This document shows positions 45,147 to 53,544 of a stretch of DNA of 64,000 bases, one piece after another. Source of the stretch: Methanosarcina sp. 2.H.T.1A.6 (GTDB lineage Archaea; Halobacteriota; Methanosarcinia; Methanosarcinales; Methanosarcinaceae); assembly GCF_000979455.1 (NCBI RefSeq), contig NZ_JJOY01000030.1, forward strand, positions 124,001 to 188,000, read 5' to 3'. Within the stretch, counting starts at the first letter, position 1. The number at the start of each line of letters is the position of its first letter. Below the pieces are notes generated by a model, which was not told the origin of the DNA, ran no database searches, and saw only the letters and a program-made list of their open reading frames with translations. The translations under genes were made by a program, and so were the position numbers.

Positions 45147-45454
45147 CAAGGAAATTTTCCCCGAATTTAGGCAAATTAGATGCAGGATCCTTTCAAATGG
45201 TAGCTGAATAATTCGGGTTTATGATGCTGTTTTTAGGCAATTGTATTTGGTGCTGTACAATATAAAAGTATTCTTTTCTTAATGGAGATTCAAGAGGAAT
45301 TCTCGGGGATCGTTCTTCTGGCGTTTCATTTATAAAGATCCACGAAAAAAGAAAAGAACCCGAATCTACAGACAGTGGAGTTATAATAAATATATAAATA
45401 AAGTGTTGGATCTTGCGTGAAAGCTTAAGTAGTGAAATACACAGATGTGGCAGA
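45147..45454 (-). promoter_or_regulatory. CRISPR leader between cas2 and the array
   Basis: The 308-bp AT-rich region between the newest repeat and the cas2 stop has no ORF and is expected to hold the array promoter and integration signals. Candidate minus-strand TATA boxes occur near 45265-45275 and 45382-45398. The string tttaggcaa occurs twice, at 45166-45174 and 45232-45240, exactly 66 bp apart, the same as one repeat-spacer unit. Confidence 0.75.
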
Positions 45455-45718
45455 TCAAATTATGTTGCTTGTATCTGCTTTTGGAGTTCCGAGATTTTCT
45501 ATTCCAAGGTATTTTTTATCTCTGGAACTGTAGAAGATAATGTGATCATGGCTTTCTTCAATTAGTTCCTTAAGCCTTGACTTAATTTTCAGGAATTCGG
45601 CTTTTGTAAGTTCACCTTCAAAAACACTATTTTGAACCCAGTTCAGGTATTCCCTTAAAAAGCTTCTCACTTTGTTTACCCTTTCCACTCCTACATCGTA
45701 CACAATTACCACGTACAT
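45455..45718 (-). CDS. cas2: Cas2
   Basis: An 87-residue ferredoxin-fold protein (MYVVIVYDVGVERVNKVRSF ... NWVQNSVFEGEL) with the conserved Asp of 'YDV' after strand 1. It is the dimeric structural core of the Cas1-Cas2 spacer integrase. It follows cas1 with a 1-bp gap and is the last adaptation gene before the leader. Confidence 0.96.
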   Translation of the reverse strand: MYVVIVYDVGVERVNKVRSFLREYLNWVQNSVFEGELTKAEFLKIKSRLKELIEESHDHIIFYSSRDKKYLGIENLGTPKADTSNII

Positions 45719-45719
45719 T

Positions 45720-46685
45720 TTACCACCACATTACGAGAGGTTTGTAGTCTTCTGCACCGAGGACATGCTTTGAAAGTTTGTACAGCTCAAGCCGGATAAG
45801 GCGTTTGTATGAAACACTCTTGTTAAGGCCTTTGTGTTTGATGGTGGTTTTGAGCTTTTCGTCATATTCTTTGAGGAAAATCTTTTTCCCTTTATCACTC
45901 AATAGCATGTTTCCGATTTCTCCCCGGAAGCAGCCGTCATCCAGCATATTTTTGTTGACAAGCTTAAAAATGATCCTGTCTACCAGGATAGGCTTGAAGA
46001 TCTCGCTTACATCGAGAGATAAAGAGAACCTGCGTTCAAAAGGCTCGTGCAGATACGAGATTGTGGGGTTAAGCTGAGTATTGTAAATCTCTGAAAGGGT
46101 CGTGGAATAGACAAGAGAATTTCCAAAACTGATTAGTGTGTTCATTTTGTTATCTGGCGGTCTTCTGGTACGTTTTATTATCCTGTATTCCTCAGGGAAT
46201 ATTTCATCAAGCGCATTGTAGTAGAGTTCCCTAATTTTTCCTTCCGTCCTCATCATGGAAGGTACTGTCTCCGCATCATTCAGCCGGGAAAATTCGGTTT
46301 CTATGGAGGTTACATAATTTTCGACTGTATTCTGAATGTCTTCCCGGTTTCTTGCATAATATTTGAGGTTTTTCAGGATATTCCCACAGGCACCTTCTAT
46401 AAATTTTCCAGCAAGATCCAACCGTTTTTCGGGATCAAGGTAATATTCAGCCTGCCGTATAACCAGATCTCCACTGATTAGGGTCTCCCGTGGATACATC
46501 GAACCCTCATAGAAGCCGTAGTAATTGAAAAAATGAATCGGAATTCCTTCTTTTGAGAGGTAGGAAACAACTCCTGAAGAAAACGATAGGTTTCCGTAGG
46601 CGAAAATAGAACTTATTTTGTTTATTGGCAGGATCTTTCTGCCTTCTTTGTTTTCAAAATAGACCGTGTTTTCTTTTCTCTTCAA
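45720..46685 (-). CDS. cas1: Cas1 integrase (type I-B)
   Basis: 321 residues. The N-terminal beta-sheet domain is followed by the helical catalytic domain with the metal ligands: Glu in the '[20 protein letters not shown]' region, His in '[20 protein letters not shown]', and Asp in the same segment. It inserts new spacers at the leader end of the array. It is in an operon with cas6, cas4 and cas2. Confidence 0.95.
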   Translation of the reverse strand: MKRKENTVYFENKEGRKILPINKISSIFAYGNLSFSSGVVSYLSKEGIPIHFFNYYGFYEGSMYPRETLISGDLVIRQAEYYLDPEKRLDLAGKFIEGACGNILKNLKYYARNREDIQNTVENYVTSIETEFSRLNDAETVPSMMRTEGKIRELYYNALDEIFPEEYRIIKRTRRPPDNKMNTLISFGNSLVYSTTLSEIYNTQLNPTISYLHEPFERRFSLSLDVSEIFKPILVDRIIFKLVNKNMLDDGCFRGEIGNMLLSDKGKKIFLKEYDEKLKTTIKHKGLNKSVSYKRLIRLELYKLSKHVLGAEDYKPLVMWW

Positions 46686-46771
46686 AATTCCGTCCTGTAA
46701 AATGTAAAAATCTTCCCGGATTCTTTTACCCCCTCTTACTTCTAAATATTATCACGATTTCTCTGGTTCGT

Positions 46772-47374
46772 TCATGCTCCATCTTCGTCGCCCTTACCAC
46801 AGAAACAAAATTCCTGATAAGCACATTTTAAACAGATTTTTTTGTGCATTGGTGCAGGCATTGAGCTAAGAACTATTTTTTTAATCTCCTCAATATCTCT
46901 TTCAGTATTGGCTTCGTCTTCTGCATTCATTTCAATTTTCTCTGTTTTATTCAGCAGAGGATAATTTAAAATTCCTACTGCATCAAAACCTCTTTTCTTG
47001 AGGTAATAAAGGTAAAATAAAAGCTGAGCTCTATCCGCAGCATCCATTTTTTTGCTTTTTTTGATTTCGTGAATCTCAATTCTTTTTCCTGTTTTCACAA
47101 AATCAATGCTTATACCATCAATGGTAACATTTTTAAGATTCTTCTTATAACGGTCTTCGTGCAGAATCTTTCCCAGGGAAACATTATCGTTCTCCCTCTC
47201 AAGATTTATATTATGAGAAAAAAGCCAGAGTTTTGTCTTGCAGATATGATAGTAATTTACCTTAACTCCAGTAATCCGAACTGAGTCCAGGAAAACCTCT
47301 GCATATATATTTGTTTCAGGCCCATCATTCAGCTCTAAACTATAATCTGTATCTTTAACAGATTCATCGTTCAC
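46772..47374 (-). CDS. cas4: Cas4 nuclease
   Basis: A 200-residue RecB-like PD-(D/E)xK nuclease: 'GISIDFVKTGKRIEIHEIKK' gives the Asp-...-Glu-x-Lys core. C-terminal cysteines 'KICLKCAYQEFCFCG' plus an N-terminal Cys form the 4Fe-4S site. It trims prespacers and selects the PAM during adaptation. It lies between cas6 (23 bp upstream) and cas1 (86 bp downstream). Confidence 0.94.
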   Translation of the reverse strand: MNDESVKDTDYSLELNDGPETNIYAEVFLDSVRITGVKVNYYHICKTKLWLFSHNINLERENDNVSLGKILHEDRYKKNLKNVTIDGISIDFVKTGKRIEIHEIKKSKKMDAADRAQLLFYLYYLKKRGFDAVGILNYPLLNKTEKIEMNAEDEANTERDIEEIKKIVLSSMPAPMHKKICLKCAYQEFCFCGKGDEDGA

Positions 47375-47397
47375 TCCAAAATCCCCTTACCTTGTGT

Positions 47398-48126
47398 TTA
47401 CTTCAATATATCCACACACCCAAACCCCATAGCGTTTTTTTCGCCCAGCCCGGCGTCATACGCAAACTCCAGGAGTTCCGGGTTTGCAGATAGAGATAAG
47501 TCCATCAAACTGCAGCGTCTATAATTGTTTTCCACCGTTACGCGCTTGGGCTTGAAGTTTGGAATACCCATAATTTCGAAAAAGTCCTTATCGATTTTTG
47601 ATCCGTAGAATTCTTCATATCGGGCAACTAGATTCTTATGCAGGTTTTCGTGAAACTTTGAGTCTTTAGGGTACAGATCGAACTCTACCAACCGTTCTTC
47701 CTGTTTTCTCAGGGTTTTTAAGTAAATAGGAGAAAGGGTCCTGAAGGTACATGTATCCGAAAAATGCATAACAGGAAGAACTTCAATTCTGTCAATTATA
47801 AAGCTGGTCTTATTTTCATTGTTCCCGAGAAAAAATTCAGGTTCAAGCAAAAGTCCTTCTGCAAAACTTCTTATAAACTCTGGGTCAGGAGATGAAAGGA
47901 AAAAATGAGCCTTCCTGAAGTTTAACCCGTTTTTTTCAGGAATTCGGTCGTCAAGAATAAGGTTTGAAAACGTATAAAATTTAAAACCTTTCTTACTATG
48001 AGTTTTATCTGCAAGCTCTACATTTGAGGCAGCTAATTTTAAGTACAGCATTGAGGCAAGACCATACTGATAATCGTAATGGAGCGGACCGGGAGATATT
48101 TTTTTTATACTTACCCTGCATCTCAT
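47398..48126 (-). CDS. cas6: Cas6 crRNA-processing endoribonuclease
   Basis: About 242 residues (MRCRVSIKKISPGPLHYDYQ). The C-terminal Gly-rich loop 'AGLGEKNAMGFGCVDI' is the Cas6 signature. It cuts pre-crRNA inside each repeat, leaving the 8-nt 5' tag. The frame opens with TTG 48132, but ATG 48126 is preferred: a TATA box (centre ~48153) lies about 27 bp upstream, which suggests a leaderless mRNA starting at that ATG. It is the first gene of the cas6-cas4-cas1-cas2 operon. Confidence 0.93.
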   Translation of the reverse strand: MRCRVSIKKISPGPLHYDYQYGLASMLYLKLAASNVELADKTHSKKGFKFYTFSNLILDDRIPEKNGLNFRKAHFFLSSPDPEFIRSFAEGLLLEPEFFLGNNENKTSFIIDRIEVLPVMHFSDTCTFRTLSPIYLKTLRKQEERLVEFDLYPKDSKFHENLHKNLVARYEEFYGSKIDKDFFEIMGIPNFKPKRVTVENNYRRCSLMDLSLSANPELLEFAYDAGLGEKNAMGFGCVDILK

Positions 48127-48140
48127 AAACAACTATTAGA

Positions 48141-48165
48141 ACTTTCGGTATTTATAACTGAAAGT
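48141..48165 (-). promoter_or_regulatory. TATA box of the cas6 operon inside an inverted repeat
   Basis: On the minus strand TTATAAATA is a good TATA box at a distance that predicts transcription starting at or near the cas6 ATG. It is flanked by ACTTTC and GAAAGT arms (48141-48146 and 48160-48165), an arrangement that could bind a dimeric regulator and block the promoter. Confidence 0.5.
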
Positions 48166-48771
48166 ATTGTGAGTAAAAGCATAAATTAATAGGCTTTTTT
48201 CTGCAGAATTTTTCCAGTCCAAATGACCTCTACTCCTTCCCCTCAATTCTCAAATATTCACATTTTATCTCCAAAAATAAAAATAAAGAATCTCTGACAC
48301 ATTACATTCTCGGGGGAAGCATAGAAAGAGAAGAGAGAGGGTAAACTTTCTCATTAAAACTTAGGTAGTGTTAAACTGTTATTATTACTGAGCAAATAGA
48401 AAAAAATACTTGTGAAGACATTCAATTAATTGGCAGACAGACAAAGATTGCACAAATGGATCCGCCTGCAGACCAGACTGCCGGCAAAATATATGGGAAC
48501 AAGAAAACTAAGAAATATGGGGGAGAAAGGAGTTCAAAGATGCAGTATGGGGGTACTGTATCAGAAAAACTCCCTGCTCCCTTAAATTTTCTTAGCCTTC
48601 AATCTGCTCTTCTCTCAGTCTACTCTTCTCTCGGTCTGTCTTTCTCTCAGTCTGCTCTTTCTGCTCTGTTCTGTATCGCCTGTTCATTAACAAAATATTC
48701 AATCGCGATTTTCCGGTTTTCATTTTTGATTTTTCCACAGCCTAACTTTCCACAATTCATTTTTCCGCAGC
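48166..48771. other. intergenic region with a short coding-like fragment
   Basis: A + strand frame at ~48400-48540 reads CEDIQLIGRQTKIA and then MDPPADQTAGKIYG. It looks coding-like but has no start signal or recognisable family and runs into a low-complexity tctctcagtctgctc-rich stretch (48600-48660). It may be a decayed gene. Confidence 0.3.
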
Positions 48772-49539
48772 TTATTTTTCCATAGCCTTAGCCCGGAGGT
48801 CTTCAGGGAATTTTTCGATTGCGTACCTGAGGGAGGTCCTGGGCATTTCTTTTTTGTTTTTCATGACATAATCGAAGACTTCCTGCAGGTGGGATTTGCT
48901 GGCTTCTTTCAGCATCCAGCCATAGCCTTTCCGGACGAGGTCGTCTTTATCTGTGAGGAGAAGGTCTGAGATTTCGAAGATATCCGGCAGGAAAAGGCCT
49001 TTTCTTGCAGGCAGGACAAGAGTTACTGCGGACGCACGCCTGAGCCAGCGGTTGTCCGATTGGGTCCAGAGCTTGAGGTTTTCAATATAAGGTGGGAATT
49101 TTTCGATAAAAAAGCCGACTGTGTGGTTGCAGAGGGTGTCGCATTTCGCCCAGTTGTTAACGTATTTTTCGACCCAGTGCTCAAAAACAGAGAAGTCGGC
49201 TTCGGTGTATTCGGCTCTTACCTGGTATGCCCATTCGAAGGCGATATAGGCTTCCTCGCAGTAGTCCGACTGAAGGAGTTCTTCACACAGGAAAAATATA
49301 TTTTTTTTGTCTGCCTGCCCTGCATTGTTCAATTCCTTTAAATAGTCCTTTGCGATTTTTCCGACAGCAGAAGACTTAACCCCATAGCACTTCACTTCCT
49401 CTTTAAAAAAGCGGCAACAACTATTTTTTGTCTTTTCGTCAACGCTTCCGGCTAAGTCCTTCCTGACCCTGGATACGACATCGGTTTGCACAGTTTTGTA
49501 TTTAATCAAAGGTTTACTTATATCTTGTTTTTCAGGCAC
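48772..49539 (-). CDS. DNA alkylation repair protein (AlkD-like)
   Basis: A 255-residue HEAT-like solenoid of the AlkD/AlkC type. These are DNA glycosylases that release bulky or charged alkylated bases without base flipping. Characteristic segments are 'WAKCDTLCNHTVGFFIEKFP', 'WLRRASAVTLVLPARKGLFL' and 'KDDLVRKGYGWMLKEASKSH'; the Asp in 'CDTLC' is the usual catalytic position. It is cytoplasmic and monocistronic. Its 5' end abuts the 15-bp minisatellite region. Confidence 0.9.
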   Translation of the reverse strand: MPEKQDISKPLIKYKTVQTDVVSRVRKDLAGSVDEKTKNSCCRFFKEEVKCYGVKSSAVGKIAKDYLKELNNAGQADKKNIFFLCEELLQSDYCEEAYIAFEWAYQVRAEYTEADFSVFEHWVEKYVNNWAKCDTLCNHTVGFFIEKFPPYIENLKLWTQSDNRWLRRASAVTLVLPARKGLFLPDIFEISDLLLTDKDDLVRKGYGWMLKEASKSHLQEVFDYVMKNKKEMPRTSLRYAIEKFPEDLRAKAMEK

Positions 49540-49602
49540 GAGAAATGGTCAGATATGAGAAAGATACGCTGATCCGGATAAAAGGTACGCTGACTCGGAT
49601 GA

Positions 49603-49707
49603 GATCTGTTGAAATAAGATCTGTTGAAATAAGATCTGTTGAAATAAGATCTGTTGAAATAAGATCTGTTGAAATAAGATCTGTTGAAATAAGATCTGTT
49701 GAAATAA
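49603..49707. repeat. 15-bp tandem repeat, 7 identical units
   Basis: Seven perfect copies of gatctgttgaaataa and a partial eighth, in the short region between the divergent alkD and GNAT genes. The unit is a multiple of three, so it leaves open frames on both strands (SVEIR- or FNRSY-type repeats). I regard those as artefacts of the repeat. The array lies where both upstream regions should be. Confidence 0.95.
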
Positions 49708-49759
49708 GATCTGGAAAAAAATCCGGAAAGAAAAATGGAAGGCGTTAAAAACATTTTTC

Positions 49760-50278
49760 ATGAGGAAAGCTCAATTTTCCATCATGCCTCAAGTAAAGAT
49801 TCGCCCTCAGGAACTTTCCGATGCCAAGCGTTTTTTTGAAATTTTAACACACACGGACTTTGAGTTTATAGAAATCCCGATCGAAACCCTTGAGGATGAA
49901 AAGCGATTCCTGAATCTGAGCGAGGTAAAAAGAAAAACCAATTTTGAACACAACTATTCAATTCTTTTGGACGGAAAACTTGTAGGACTCTGCGGGATCA
50001 GGATAGACCAGCACAGGCCGTGGGCGGGGGAAATAGGTTATCTTGTGGATAACGCTTACCAGGGACAGGGTGTTGCAACCGAAGCTGTAAAGCAGCTTGA
50101 GAAAATTGGTTTTGGGGAACTGAAATTACAGAGGATTGTTATCCTGATGGATATTCGAAATCTCGCAAGTGAGCAGGTCGCCCGGAAGTGCGGGTACGAA
50201 AAAGAAGGGGTTGCAAAAAAGATCCACAGAATAAGAAAAGAGTATTATGACTGCTTCGTATATGCCAAAACCATGTGA
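49760..50278 (+). CDS. GNAT-family N-acetyltransferase (RimJ/RimL type)
   Basis: 172 residues; Met9 (ATG 49784, MPQVKIRPQ) is an equally possible start. The GNAT core is clear: 'GLCGIRIDQHRPWAGEIGYL', then the acetyl-CoA loop 'YQGQGVATEAV', then 'NLASEQVARKCGYEKEGVAK'. This pattern is typical of protein N-terminal or antibiotic/amine acetyltransferases of the RimJ/RimL group. The substrate is unknown. It is cytoplasmic. Confidence 0.92.
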   Translation: MRKAQFSIMPQVKIRPQELSDAKRFFEILTHTDFEFIEIPIETLEDEKRFLNLSEVKRKTNFEHNYSILLDGKLVGLCGIRIDQHRPWAGEIGYLVDNAYQGQGVATEAVKQLEKIGFGELKLQRIVILMDIRNLASEQVARKCGYEKEGVAKKIHRIRKEYYDCFVYAKTM

Positions 50279-50426
50279 GCAGCAGGTAAGCAAGTAAGCA
50301 GCAGGTAAGCAGCGAGCAAGTAACAGGGCAACAACAGGTAAGCAGTAAAAATAGAGTTCAGATCGACCAGTGGGAAAAAATAAAAAATGAAGAAACAGGG
50401 CCTGAATTCGGAGGGTCTGTAATAAC

Positions 50427-50786
50427 TCAGACTAGCCCCACAGTTTCTATAAGGCTGACTCCGTACCAGACTACCATAAGGTTGTTTATCGTTACCAGGA
50501 TGCCTACGGATTCTATTATGTGTTTTGTGAGAGCCCAGCGTCCCTTTGACGTTTTTATAATCGGAGCTACGTAAAAGAGCAAAACGACAAATGCAATTTT
50601 TATAAGCAGGAGATGATAAATTCCGTACTTTTCCAAGATCATTGCAGGAACAGGGTTATATTCTGCACCGAACGGCAACGCGTAAAAGGTAGAAGCCCAG
50701 TCTCCGATCACATAGAAAAGGATGATAAAACGGATATCGTAAAGAAAAGACCTGAACGAACTCCGAATATAGCTAACTTTCAACAA
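50427..50786 (-). CDS. small membrane protein, DUF5658-like
   Basis: 119 residues with three predicted membrane helices: 'FIILFYVIGDWASTFYALPF', then 'YHLLLIKIAFVVLLFYVAPI', then 'SVGILVTINNLMVVWYGVSL'. The 'GDWASTFYA ... EYNPV' segment is the pattern I associate with DUF5658. The function is unknown. It is monocistronic and convergent with the GNAT gene. Short direct repeats (gcaggtaagcag) fill the gap before it. Confidence 0.7.
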   Translation of the reverse strand: MLKVSYIRSSFRSFLYDIRFIILFYVIGDWASTFYALPFGAEYNPVPAMILEKYGIYHLLLIKIAFVVLLFYVAPIIKTSKGRWALTKHIIESVGILVTINNLMVVWYGVSLIETVGLV

Positions 50787-51001
50787 AAACCCCCTCGAGT
50801 ACTTCTCTGTTTTTCGGTTAAAGCGACTTTAGATTATAAGATTATATAAACGTAAGAAACTAAGATAGAGGTTTACAAATTTTAGGAAGGGGGACGTAGC
50901 TTGTTTTAAGAATATATAAGATGTTTACTGGCTGTCGAATATGGAAAGAATGTTTAAACAAACTTAAATAAGCTAATAAACAGGACAATATTTAGTACAC
51001 A

Positions 51002-51130
51002 GTGTTTTTTAGAGCTAAAATAAAAAAAGAAAACTTAAAGGCGCTTGAAGTTGTTTCTGAGAAAATTCCCGACATCAGCCCGAACAGATGCCTGGGGTTT
51101 CCAATATTAGACGGAACGGATTTTTTATGA
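51002..51130 (+). CDS. possible small protein or gene remnant, 42 aa
   Basis: A GTG-started frame reads FFRAKIKKENLKALEVVSEK and then IPDISPNRCLGF..., ending TGA at 51128-51130. The composition looks coding. Its stop overlaps the ATG of the next mini-ORF (ATGA). The family is not recognised. It could equally be the relic of a longer gene. Apart from these two frames the 570-bp gap holds only short direct repeats (aagtaatccggcaaaa, aaagtacgggct). Confidence 0.3.
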   Translation: MFFRAKIKKENLKALEVVSEKIPDISPNRCLGFPILDGTDFL

Positions 51131-51201
51131 TCTCGCTTTCTGACCAGTTAAGGAAATTTCTGCAAGTATGGAAAAGATTTAAAAAGGGGAATTTCGACTA
51201 A
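51127..51201 (+). CDS. possible mini-ORF, 24 aa
   Basis: ATG overlaps the preceding TGA. The product begins MISLSDQLRKFLQVWKRFKK, amphipathic and basic. It could be a coupled leader-type peptide or part of a decayed gene. Weakly supported. Confidence 0.2.
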   Translation: MISLSDQLRKFLQVWKRFKKGNFD

Positions 51202-51355
51202 AAGGAAAACTCTGACGAAAAGATAATTCCAGAAATAAGTAATCCGGCAAAAAGTAATCCGGCAAAATCAGAAGTGAGAGCCCTGCTGGAGAAACGGCTA
51301 AAGTACGGGCTGAAAGTGTAAAGTACGGGCTAAAAATCTGATTTCAAACTAAAAG

Positions 51356-52195
51356 ATGATACTAATGGCTGAACAATTGGCTGAACAATTACAAAACCCG
51401 GGGATGGAAAACTTCCCCTCCCTGCTGGAAATGAAAAATGTTACGGTGATCAGAGGCGGAAAAAAGATCCTTGACTCCGTATCCCTTTCCGTCAAACCCG
51501 GAGAACATGTTGCAATTATCGGGCCCAATGGCTCTGGCAAGTCCTCCCTGATAAAGACATTAACAAAAGAATATCACCCACTGGCAGGAGCCGACGGGCT
51601 CGTACTGAAAATCATGGGTAAGGAGACCTGGAATGTTTTTGAGCTCAGGAATTTACTCGGGATAGTCTCCGGGGAACTCCAGCAGACGTGCTGCCGCCAG
51701 ATCCGGGTCCTTGATGTAGTGCTCTCCGGGTTTTTCAGCAGCATAGGCATATATTACAACCACAAAGTGACCCCTGAAATGGAAGCCAGAGCAGAGGAGG
51801 TTCTGGAGTTCCTTGAGATTTCCCACCTTGCAGACCGATCGATGTGCGAACTTTCCACAGGAGAAGCAAGAAAAGTTCTGATAGGGAGAGCTCTTGTGCA
51901 CGACCCGCAGGCTCTCTTCCTGGACGAGCCCGCAAACAGCCTTGACCTAAAAGCCCTTCACAGTTTCCGCGAAAGTGTCCGGAAAATTGCGCTTTCAGGC
52001 AAAAGTGTGATTCTTGTCACCCACAACCTGCAGGATGTCATTCCCGAAATCAGCCGTGTGGTCCTCATAAAGGAAGGGAAAGTCTTCAAGGACGGGAAAA
52101 AGGAGGAGATCCTGACAGATGCAAACCTCTCGGAACTTTTTTCCCTCTCCGTAAAAGTCCTGGAAAAGGAAGGTTACTACCAGACCTGGAGCTAA
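51356..52195 (+). CDS. ABC transporter ATP-binding protein (ModF/soluble-type)
   Basis: 279 residues; Met4 (ATG 51365) may be the start. Walker A is 'IIGPNGSGKSSLIKTL', signature 'LSTGEARKVLIGRAL', Walker B 'ALFLDEPANSLD', H-loop 'LVTHNLQDV'. No permease or substrate-binding protein is encoded nearby. The protein resembles the small group of soluble ABC ATPases related to ModF/PhrA. Its role may be regulatory, or it may pair with a permease elsewhere. Two DUF1638 genes follow on the same strand. Confidence 0.9.
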   Translation: MILMAEQLAEQLQNPGMENFPSLLEMKNVTVIRGGKKILDSVSLSVKPGEHVAIIGPNGSGKSSLIKTLTKEYHPLAGADGLVLKIMGKETWNVFELRNLLGIVSGELQQTCCRQIRVLDVVLSGFFSSIGIYYNHKVTPEMEARAEEVLEFLEISHLADRSMCELSTGEARKVLIGRALVHDPQALFLDEPANSLDLKALHSFRESVRKIALSGKSVILVTHNLQDVIPEISRVVLIKEGKVFKDGKKEEILTDANLSELFSLSVKVLEKEGYYQTWS

Positions 52196-52356
52196 AGAAA
52201 AGCAGATTCCGGCTCCAGCCCTGAAAATCCACCCTTTTCAGAGCTTACCGGGACAGAGGAAAAGGATTCAAAATTTAAAAACCCACGTTTTCCGCTAAGA
52301 GTTATTAGCTCTCCCGATAAGGATATTCTTTAATAGTCCCGGATAAAGTCTATATC

Positions 52357-53196
52357 ATGACAGTGATGGGCATAATAGGCTGCAGGATCTTCGAGGATGA
52401 AATTGTTCATGTGCTTTCAAATGACCTTGAAGTGGAAAGAATTTACCTCGTAAAAAACGAAGAAAACATCGGCCTCCTGCACAAACTTGAAGCTCAGGGG
52501 CTTGAGTCAGTGGTCCTTCCTGTTTACGAGATCAGGGCTTGCCTGGAGCAAAGTGATGAATTCAGCGTCATTGTCCAGCTTCAGGAGATCGGGCTCCATA
52601 TGAACCCTTCCGGACTCAAAAGTAAAACATATACAAACCTGAGCCTGATGTCCGGGTTTGCAGACGGGATCCTCCTTTTTTACGGGTTCTGCGGGCATGC
52701 GTTTTCCCGGATGCAGACAGATTTTGCGCGTACCGGATGCTCTCTACAACTGCTGCAGGACAGAAGCACAAGCGACACGGCCCGACCCCTTGAAGACTGC
52801 ATTGCAGCGGCCCTTGGAGGCAGTTCCCGCTACCGGGAAATTCTGAAAAGCCACAGTGATACATTTTTCTTAACCCCCATGTGGGCCGTAAACTGGAAAA
52901 ACGCTTTCGGAGTGGATGATAAACTGCATCCGGGTTTTGAATTCACCCCTGAAAACCTGAGAGAACTCGGGTATAAAAAAGTTGCAAAGGTCGACACAGG
53001 GCTTTCCTATGAACCCGATTTTGAGAAAAAAATAGAAGAATTTGCGCTTAACTTCGGTTTCGAAGTCATAGAATTTGAAGGCAGCACTGAAATAGCGCAA
53101 CAATCATACAGTCTAATGCAAAATATGCTGCTCAGGCCCCACTTAAAGCCTGAAAATATTTTGTTCAAAAAGAGCTTAAAGAGTTTTAGTACCTGA
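52357..53196 (+). CDS. DUF1638 protein, paralogue 1
   Basis: 279 residues. It opens 'MTVMGIIGCRIFEDEIVHVL', with the DUF1638 Cys in 'IGCRxFEDE', then 'ILLFYGFCGHAF' with a second conserved Cys, and 'FFLTPMWAVNWKN'. The conserved Cys/Asp/His set suggests a metal or corrinoid-related role. In methanogens these genes often accompany methyltransferase systems, but the biochemical function is not established. It is cytoplasmic. It is one of two tandem paralogues here. Confidence 0.88.
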   Translation: MTVMGIIGCRIFEDEIVHVLSNDLEVERIYLVKNEENIGLLHKLEAQGLESVVLPVYEIRACLEQSDEFSVIVQLQEIGLHMNPSGLKSKTYTNLSLMSGFADGILLFYGFCGHAFSRMQTDFARTGCSLQLLQDRSTSDTARPLEDCIAAALGGSSRYREILKSHSDTFFLTPMWAVNWKNAFGVDDKLHPGFEFTPENLRELGYKKVAKVDTGLSYEPDFEKKIEEFALNFGFEVIEFEGSTEIAQQSYSLMQNMLLRPHLKPENILFKKSLKSFST

Positions 53197-53367
53197 GGAT
53201 TGACTCAAAAACAATTAACTTTTTTGAAATTCGAAACTATCTGGAAGGCATTACGTCAAGTTATTGAAATATACCAGATGGTTAATTAGTGCATTTTAAT
53301 AACGCTCATGTATATAAGGATACACTGAAAATAATAACTGGATATTTTTAAAAGTAAAAATATAGCT

Positions 53368-53415
53368 TTGTAGAAAACCTGATTTGTAGAAAACCTGATT
53401 TGTAGAAAACCTGAT
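53368..53415. repeat. 16-bp tandem repeat, 3 units
   Basis: Three identical copies of ttgtagaaaacctgat in the 350-bp gap between the two DUF1638 genes. Nothing else is recognised in that gap. Confidence 0.9.
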
Positions 53416-53544
53416 TATATGATTTTTTTAAGAATATAATTTTTAAGAACATTATTCTGGATATTACATGAAATCCCTCAGGGGCCGCCCTGTCAGCTTT
53501 CAAAATGAGAAAACAATGAGTTGCACATGCCAGAGGAATTAAAC

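Noticed and set aside
48456-48785. 109-aa + strand ORF near the alkD 3' end
   Set aside because: The C-terminal half is the antisense of a low-complexity region and alkD. No ribosome-binding site; only a short coding-like fragment is noted.
49545-49748. 67-aa + strand ORF and two antisense ORFs made of pentapeptide repeats
   Set aside because: They exist only because a 15-bp tandem unit leaves frames open. The + ORF would start 5 bp from the divergent alkD start, and nothing flanking is coding-like.
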